This document shows positions 56,751-64,000 of a stretch of DNA of 64,000 nt, piece after piece. Source of the DNA: Phycomyces blakesleeanus NRRL 1555(-) (lineage: Eukaryota; Mucoromycota; Mucoromycetes; Mucorales; Phycomycetaceae); the NCBI RefSeq assembly GCF_001638985.1, contig NW_017265135.1, forward strand, positions 859,223-923,222, read 5' to 3'. The notes beneath the pieces were generated by a model. That model worked only from the letters and a program-made list of their open reading frames with translations, had not been told where the DNA came from and made no database searches. The position numbers and the translations under genes are program-made. The number at the start of each line of letters is the position of its first letter. Position 1 is the stretch's first letter.

Positions 56751-59700
56751 TTAAGCATAAATTTTTTGTGGCAAAAGAATTGCAATCTTCCTATTGATAT
56801 TTTGTCTGGTTTTGTAGTCAATGATTGCTACTGATAGAAATATACGATGGATGGGCAGTATACTTTGGAAATCCAATTTATAGAAGTTAGCATAATAGAT
56901 TTCAATACCTTTGGATTGTCTGTGCATGTCTGATGTTGTTTTGAACCATCTAACAAAGGCAAAGATATGTTCATGGTTGTGGTTACTGGGTGCTGTGGGA
57001 GAGTTTGTGGGTATGAATGAGTGTACAAGAATGTACTAAATCTCCCCAATGTAACTATAATGGGCATTCATGCAATTTTCTTCAAACAAAGCTTGGATGT
57101 AGGAACCACGTCCATTGCTATTACATCCCTTATAAACTTGCTCTAGTATGTTAATAGACTTCAATATCTCAATATGGTTATTTACAAATGATGAACTCAT
57201 CATATCATTCTTGCAATTAGAGATCATCCCGTCATTGTATGCAATCTGGTAGTAGTCAATGAGACAGTTATATTCAGGTGTTGGTATCAGTGACAAAGGT
57301 TTCTTTGCCAAATGAAATGCAGTTGGTGGGAGAGGTTCGTTGCCTTTAATCAATATTGATACGTCCAGCGTAGCAGTGATAAAGTTGGCAAGTGAAAAAG
57401 AGAATTAAGACTATGTGATTATTGTTGATGCTGTTTTTTGTTGATGTTTTGTGATTTTTTGAAATATATCCATATATGTATGAGTATCAGTAGATTCTGT
57501 AATGCGGCTGATTGTATCTTATTTATGAACATTCTCAACGAATTGACTTGCATACATCAGCTCAAATTCAGTTTTCCTGTTGGTCTTTATGGTTTTTAGA
57601 ATACTGTTGTATTGTTCAAAACTGAACAACCAGTAATTGTATACAGATCTAAAGTCACGAATAGTGACTTGCAGGTGGAGGTGTAGGTGCATATTTGGAA
57701 AGATTAGATCCAAGCTGTACAATGTTTCACACTCTTAACAAAAATTCTCGAGATATTTATGGGCTGAGGCAATGTCACTTTCACAGACATTTGACATAGC
57801 TGAGATTCAACATGCTTTGACAAAAATCATCTAATTCCTAAACTTGTTCAGCAGCAAAACAAGAGTGTATATAAGACACCAAGACTTCTACTCATCAGCT
57901 TTCATATAGGGAAACCTCTTTGCGATCTTTATCCCAAGTGACATGTAATCAGATGACAACACTATCTTCTCAACTACCTTTTGCATAGCAACAAGTTTTT
58001 TATTGTCAATTATTCTATCTGCAACCCATCTCTCAATCATTCTCTTAGTAGTGCCTAAAAAAAGATTGTGCATTAGATTAACAATCGTGCAGCAGACAAC
58101 ATCAAAGTACTGGAGACAATGCAGTTTGGACTAGCAAACACCATTTGCAACCTTGAGACGATGTCTCTCAGCATGTGTGGTTGCATTTATTCAGATCTCT
58201 GCATCCTTACAATTGTCATTCTTAGTGCGAAAGAGTCACTTTGAGAAATCAAATCCAGAATAATCAACAGAACTCGTTTCAGCCAACCTCAAAAATTGAT
58301 GCTTACACTTGTGGCATGCATTTAAACTAGTATAGGATGTGAACTCACATATTTTTTTTGCAGCAGGTATATTACAGGCAACCATGAAAAGGGCTGCTTG
58401 GATAGTAGTACCATTTGGATATTGATGAGTTTTGATGTTAATACATGTATACAGCTCTGTCAACTCATCAACCAGAGGCTTCAGATAGTTATTGATGTTA
58501 GATATGCTTGCTTCCTTGGCCCTGGCATCAATCCAACAAGGATCACATTTTCTTTCTTAAATCTAATGTTGCATGGAAGGTTGTTGATAGCAAGGTATAT
58601 GGCTCCACATGAATGTGTCACCCTGTCAAATGGCTGAAAGCAGTCGATATTCAATGTGAACATCAGTGAGCACTTGGTGTACACAAATATAATTCTATCA
58701 ATGTTCAACAACGATTTCCACATAGCATCATCATACACATCAAACATCATTCCATCTACCTTTAGACTACGATTCCAAGAATTAATACTGTTTTCAAATT
58801 CGGAATGATAGAAAAATATTTTCAATAATAAAACAACAGAATTGTACATGTATATCTTTGCAATTCTTGACTCTGATTCAGACTTAGGCAATGACGTTGA
58901 GCACAGGTTATTACTACCAAACTTAGTCGCAGTACAACATAATGGAACGCATTCATCACAACTGTATATCATATGACATTCATCACAGGCAGTATACTTC
59001 TTGATTCCTTTTGTTGAGCTACCAAATCCCACAAGTTGTTTGAGATCAGAAATGCTCAATGAAAGACAAAACAAATTATTAAAGAATCCCAGAATCTTAT
59101 TGACAATGGAAATCAAAATCACTGTGCCTTCATCAACAACATATAATGATACAAAGAAAACAATAACAATTATAATGAAACAGTAGATAAAACTCAATTC
59201 CGAGATGGACTTGAAAGAAAAACCTTTTTTTAAAAAAAAAGAACAATTGATCAATTTTCTTTTTATTTCTCAGAGTATCTGTAGCAGTAGCATTTCAATT
59301 AGCATTAAGTTGAGTGCTAATAAGCCATATCTGAGATTAAAAGAAGTAAAAAAATGGAGGGTAAAATATTAGTTACATAATAAAAAGAGCACTTAGATAA
59401 TTATACTATATGGTATAGTCTTCTTCACTAGTAAAATATATTATTATTAGATATTTTTCTTTTATTTCTAATATAAAAAGCATAAGTTAAATGTCTTCAA
59501 GAATATCAGCTTTGTAGCGAGCATAATTTTTGTGAGTTTTTGTAAGTGTTGCTATATACTATTATTTGGTTCAAAGAAAAAATAAATAAGAAAAACAATT
59601 TAAATACTCAGCAAGTTTTTAAAATGAGCATCTATTTCATTGCTCAAGGTCATAAAAATTATGGAGCATGGAATTAGATACTGTCGGAAATGCTACTGCT

Positions 59701-60697
59701 GCAGACCACTTTTTTGGAAAGTATTTCCAAAAAGCATTTAAATCAGAAAAAACTAAATTTAAATTCTACTGCTATGGATGCTCTCAGGGACAACATTATT
59801 TAAAATTTACTATACAAACCTTCATAATTACTTATGTCATCGTCACTCTCATCTTCTTCATCAATATCATTGCTTGCTGCATACTTATTGCCTTTAATAT
59901 CAAATACAGCATCAGATTCAGAAAGAGATAAGTCTCTTATCTGAGCAGACATTTCTATCCCTTTCATGCTGTCATTCAATTCTATCAAAATGGGAACATT
60001 AGACAAAAATAATTATAAAGAATAAAAAAAGTTTTCATTTTACTAAAAATATAATCTATGTCATATTCATTACTTTTATCTTCAAAATTAATTTCATTAT
60101 GGCTGACAACCTCAGATGTTTCTTTGACTACATCACTTTTTGTATTTCAATTAATAAATTGTATCGATTATTATCATATTAAAAATAGAAATAAAAATAA
60201 AAATAAAAAAATAAAAATATAATTGTTTCTTCTACATCTATTGATTTTGGCTACGCTAATCGTAAATACTTTTCTGCAAGTCACAAATATTAAAAAAGAT
60301 TAACTTATTTTATATATTATAGATTTACTCCATACTTCTTTATCTGCTATCTCTTATATAAACTTAACTAAAGTAAAAAATGATTGCTGAATTGGTTTGT
60401 CTAATAAAAAGTATATCTTTCTTAATCAATTTCTTGAAAATAACACATTAACTTTTTTTTACAATATTTCTTCATTTTTTGGAAATTGCTCTCTTGATTG
60501 GCTGAATATACTGTGGCTTGCAAAAAAGTATTTATGATTAGTGTTATCCTATTGATTTGCCCTCTGATTGTAATTTGTTCATCTCTTTCATGACATTTAA
60601 GTGTTTGAGCAGACACGGTATTATATCCTTCTACTTTAATTCTGTATACTGCACAGTAGCATTTGAACTTTTTGGTTGAGATACAGCTGGGAGGCAT
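56751..60697 (-). pseudogene. CAC-5 tnp2-type transposase, heavily mutated
   Basis: Starts near 60697 with MPPSCISTKKFKCYC and SAQTLKCHERDE, a degenerate form of the N-terminal Cys/His motif. An acidic exon lies at 60006-59800 (DEEDESDDDISNYEG). The main exon starts near 59254. Core motifs are damaged: LNIDCFQPFD (W to C), VACNIPAAKKICEF (catalytic D to N) and LMHNLFLGTTKRMIERW. At least seven stops stand at W or Q positions of intact copies, for instance after MKADE (58073-57888 block) and after IGEI near 57036. A frameshift lies near 58510. The C-terminus is recognisable to LPQKIYA at 56751. This is the most decayed of the five transposases. Confidence 0.85.
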
Positions 60698-60706
60698 TTT
60701 TATCAA

Positions 60707-61017
60707 AAAAAGGTAAATGTGTTTATGGGTTTAAAAGTAAAGAATAGAAACACAAAGTAGTTTATTTTTTATTTATTTAGGCTTAGTATTTTTCTCAGAT
60801 ACTACACAAGTTGCTATAACCAATTAAATTGACTACATCTCTTATCAAATATTTAATTTACAAAAACCAGCTGAGATGTAATTTTATGTTTTCTTTCACT
60901 TGAAATTAGATTTGCTCAACATGTGTGAAAGTAGACACTTTTTCTAGTGCTTATTTCATTCAAAAAAAGTTATCTATCTTTTTATTCTCTTTTTATTCTT
61001 TTATCTTTGTTTATGAT
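60707..61017. other. Right flank of CAC-5
   Basis: AT-rich. A CACT...CTAGTG segment near 60938-60954 could be a decayed terminus, but no partner was found on the left. Nothing else recognised. Confidence 0.3.
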
Positions 61018-61083
61018 TCCCAGTGAGTTTGACCAATTTTGGCTGTGTTATAGCATTAGAAGAACAACCTAGATCAAAAATGA
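61018..61083 (+). repeat. CCCAGTGG module, unsplit copy
   Basis: CCCAGTGAGTTTGACC, then GGCTGTGTTATAGCATTAG and GACAATAG. It is the uninterrupted form of the module split by LTR-D at 11961-12323. Between 61084 and 61348 nothing is recognised. Confidence 0.65.
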
Positions 61084-61348
61084 CAATAGTAAAATGTTGT
61101 ACTTAATTTTGGTGATACAAGTTCTAGTGGCTTGTTCTTACAAAAGAAGCAGGAGTTAGAATGATTATTCATCAGTTTGTAATTTTAGAGATTTGTAATT
61201 AATTTAAAATAATTTGTAATATTACTAGACACTACTTAAGTATACTCAAATATGAATAATTATTTCAAAAAATATATAAGATAACCCAAATCAAAATAAT
61301 AGAAATTATCTTTTTATTCTATCTCTTATTTGCTTACTTCTGTGTTAT

Positions 61349-61880
61349 TGTTGTGGTGGTTGAAGTTGAAGAAGTTTTTAAGAGGAAGAATTCAAGATTT
61401 GAAATTAGGAACGAAGATTCATGAGAACTTGTGTAGGTTTTGTTTATTGAGAAAGATTTTGTATCAAAGTTTGACCAGGTTCCTACACTGAACTACTACT
61501 GCTATTTATATTGTTTTGGATTGGGAAAATTATATGACTGGGGTCAGGTAATCGATCCTATCTGAGCCTTAATCAGAGCAACGTGATCTTGGGATAATTA
61601 ATGTATGATTAATTATATAAATGTGTGTAGTCCCAATGAAGTATTAACATCGAAAGTAAATGTGTTTATGAGTTATAATTATGCTTATAATAATCCACTG
61701 ATGTATCCCATATTATAGTGATATCATCATATGAAATATAATCACTATCATGCATGCTAAACCTGTGTGTTAAATAATAAAGTAATTGGTAGACACCTTT
61801 GACTGGAATAGCTGAGGCCTTATATTATTTCCTTCAGACTTATTCTCAATTACAGCAGTAGTCAATACTCATTTACAACA
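61349..61880 (-). repeat. Solo LTR-B
   Basis: 532 bp, TGTTGTGGTGG to TTTACAACA on this strand, with a perfect 5-bp duplication GTTAT (61344-61348 and 61881-61885). Confidence 0.93.
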
Positions 61881-61890
61881 GTTATTAAAG

Positions 61891-62253
61891 TGTCAGAGTT
61901 GACATTGGCAATCAAAATTGGAATTCACAAGCAACCAATAATGGTTGACTTTTAGGGTAAAAGATCTTGTCATTGCCGATTGGTCTTTTGTATATGTTTT
62001 AGATGTTTTAGATGATAAATATACTTGTAGAAGATAATACTGGATAACTAGCATCTAAGACATATTAATGCAGCTATTCTTTTAGCCAGAAATTAAGTAT
62101 CAATTCGTATAAATAGTCAAGAAATATATTTAATAAAAAGTATTTTTATTCTTATTTAAAAACTATTCTTAAAAACTTAATGATCCCCAGTGGTATTGAT
62201 TCTGTAACTTAGTTACAAGTGCCAGAAAAGAAATACCAGATCGAGACTTGACA
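61891..62253 (+). repeat. Solo LTR-D, 122 bp downstream of tRNA-His
   Basis: 363 bp, TGTCAGAGTTGAC to GAGACTTGACA, with a 4-bp duplication AAAG (61887-61890 and 62254-62257). Same length as the copy at 11961-12323. It begins 10 bp after the LTR-B solo. Confidence 0.82.
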
Positions 62254-62375
62254 AAAGCTTGACCAATTCGGCTATGTTTACAGTGAATTTGAAGATAGCC
62301 AAAATCAGAAACGACAAAAAGGAAGATCAACCCAGATCAAAAACAACAAAATCCGACACAAAAGCAAAAATTGAA

Positions 62376-62446
62376 TGCCATGACCTGGAATCGAACCAGG
62401 GTCAGCGCGGCCACAACGCGACGTACTGCCACTATACTATCATGGC
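62376..62446 (-). tRNA. tRNA-His (anticodon GTG)
   Basis: 71 nt. The acceptor stem GCCATGA/TCATGGC is perfect and the discriminator base is A. The D arm is TAGTATAGTGG, the anticodon loop TTGTGGC gives GTG, and the T arm contains GGTTCGATTCC. The extra G at the 5' end of mature tRNA-His is not encoded, as usual in eukaryotes. No intron. Confidence 0.96.
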
Positions 62447-63396
62447 TAATGATGTTATTGATATGTGTGTTATAAACAGATCCGGCATTTAGCCATGTCG
62501 TAGTGTCCGGTACCAGAAGGTCAGTCTGCTCAGTGGGTTTGTCTGATAGTTTGTCTGATGGTTTGTTGTAACATGTCGTCCCGGTTATGAGAGGCTGACC
62601 TCAACGGTTTGTTGATGTGGTGCTGTGCCCTCGGTGGTAAGAGGAGAATTTTTCTGTGCACAAGAAAAATGTTGTTTCCTTTCTCTGTTCCTTCTATATA
62701 CAATACTTTTTCCTTTTCTCTTGTTAATATATTCATTCACATTTTACTCATTCGAAATCATGGTCACCCATGCTAGTAACATTCCTCTTTTACAATATAC
62801 ACAATTCATCTTGCCGACATCTCCACACAACATCACTACTTTTATTATTATATTTTTATCGTATCTTTATTTATATATTTTATTCTTGGCTTATCGATTA
62901 CTCATTATTTTATTTTTACTATATTTATTTTTCCAAACTTCTATTATCAATTCTAAATCTTGTTGACTATAAAAAAGAAGCAATTTTATTCAATAAAATA
63001 TCATCCATATTCTTCAATCAGTTTCAGTAATTTTTTCTTGTTTTCTTCTCTTTGTGGTTTATACCATTTTATAACATAACTCATTGGTTCCTTGATTTTA
63101 GGAAGGTTGTTTGTCAGTTTTGGTCTTCTCATTGGTTATTACTTTTCTGTTTCATCATTCTTTTTTCATACATCTTTCTCTTTCTCTCACTTTTAACAAC
63201 AATTCTATTGGTAGTTCTCTCTTTTCTTATTTGTCAACTATTGCTGCTTGCCACCTTTTACTGTATTCATCTTCTGTTCTATTCAATAATCATTGTATTT
63301 TATTTGTTAAGTGATCCATTACAATCTACAACAAATCTAATATATCACACATCAATTGTGATATAGAGTATTGTAAAAATAATCAGCTCTCAATAA
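62447..63396. other. Unassigned region
   Basis: 62470-62640 has a higher GC content than its surroundings (TGTCGTAGTGTCCGGTACC) with short TTTGTCTGAT repeats. 62690-63390 is strongly T-rich. A short open frame begins at ATG 62760 (MVTHASNIPLLQYTQF) after an LTR-leader-like sequence, but it soon becomes low-complexity. I see nothing that I can assign. Confidence 0.3.
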
Positions 63397-63770
63397 AATT
63401 TTGATTGTTTGGCAGTGCAATGATGTTGCAAAATTCTTTGTAATGGTAGAAAAATTATATTCTATTTTTTTAATTTTCTAATAGCAGTCGAGGCTAGATA
63501 GAAAGCAATTTTTCTATTTGTAAAGCAAAACATTAATAAGTACAACAAAAAAGCATTATCTTATCAACAACAACTTCATGCAACCACATCTCGCATCTTA
63601 TTTTCTTACTATATTTAACTAAATAAATCAGCTGGAATTAACATTATTTTTATTATATTTTCTTTACAGACATAATTATCTTCATGATTATGACTTAATA
63701 ATTATTTTATTTTATTTGTACTTAATAATAGTAAAGAACAAATCATATTTAATAGATCTTCAATTATCTA
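63397..63770 (+). repeat. E repeat, forward orientation
   Basis: Longest copy of the E family: TTTGGCAGTGCAATGATG, AGAAAGCAATTTTTCTAT, CTTCATGATTATGACTTAAT and AGTAAAGAACAAATCA. It has no coding capacity. No tRNA is found about 50 bp upstream of this copy. The remaining 63771-64000 is AT-rich with nothing recognised. Confidence 0.6.
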
Positions 63771-64000
63771 ACTTTTTATTAGATTTTTCAATAATTTTAT
63801 TTATTTAATTATTCAACAAGTCAATTGCAAAACTATATATATCACAATACTTGCATTTAATATATATTAATTTTTTTTCATCTTATTTTCTGACAGCTAG
63901 TTCTCTTAATATTTAACACTATTGATATTTTACTTGTTTGATTATCCAAGTATATTAAGTCAAGTCTATTGAGATTGATCAATAGTACTGTTTTTTTATT

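Noticed and set aside
60938..60954. CACTTTTTCTAGTG as the right end of CAC-5
   Set aside because: It resembles a CACTA terminus, but there is no partner on the left side, so it was not used to set a boundary.
62625..63366. Short membrane-protein-like frames
   Set aside because: They lie in T-rich DNA, overlap one another in several frames and show no conserved motif.
1..64000. CRISPR arrays, rRNA genes, bacterial operons
   Set aside because: No regularly spaced repeats, no rRNA motifs, and introns with nuclear-type tRNAs show that this is eukaryotic DNA.

Overview
This window is repeat-dense, AT-rich fungal nuclear DNA. Three nuclear tRNA genes, short GT-AG introns, chromodomain Ty3 elements, and CACTA and MULE transposases of the type common in early-diverging fungi suggest Mucoromycota, probably a large repeat-rich Mucorales genome such as Phycomyces. 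The species is an inference. I see no ordinary housekeeping protein gene. Apart from the tRNAs, almost every coding stretch belongs to a mobile element, and nearly all of these are broken.

The main system is a CACTA-type DNA transposon present five times (CAC-1 to CAC-5). Each copy has two genes facing each other tail to tail: a tnp2-family transposase, and a small four-exon companion ending in a PSWRS-like motif followed by an F-I/L-x-x-h-D segment. Two copies have both ends defined by terminal inverted repeats beginning CACTA or CACTG plus a 3-bp target duplication and an in-frame empty site: CAC-3 (34404-41699) and CAC-4 (43608-50131). CAC-2 (15490-29672) has both termini, but its 3-bp flanks differ. 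CAC-1 and CAC-5 lack recognisable ends. CAC-4 also carries a five-exon reading frame that I cannot name.

Layout: 335-2583 CAC-1, cut by an LTR; 2584-3717 two opposed LTR-A copies; 4155-5217 two pogo-like MITEs; 4554-11107 complete Ty3 chromovirus Ty3-1; 11613-12605 LTR-D and other repeats around tRNA-Glu; 12902-15172 a FAR1-type MULE hit by two LTRs; 15490-29672 CAC-2, with solo LTR-A, complete Ty3-2 (18963-25087, itself carrying a solo LTR-B) and solo LTR-C inside it; 29673-30117 E repeat and a tRNA-Ile relic; 30118-42100 a LINE whose ORF1 is split by CAC-3, which holds another solo LTR-A; 42158 tRNA-Ile; 42341-51376 a second MULE split by CAC-4, which holds a further LTR-A; 52937-55101 solo LTR-B with a Tc1 element inside; 55371-60697 CAC-5; then solo LTR-B, solo LTR-D, tRNA-His and an E repeat.

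Two patterns run through the window. First, most in-frame stops in the transposons fall where intact copies in the same window have W, R or Q, as expected from C-to-T change on either strand. Second, repeats sit at set positions beside tRNA genes: 363-bp LTR-D solos 90 and 122 bp downstream, and E-repeat edges about 50 bp upstream.
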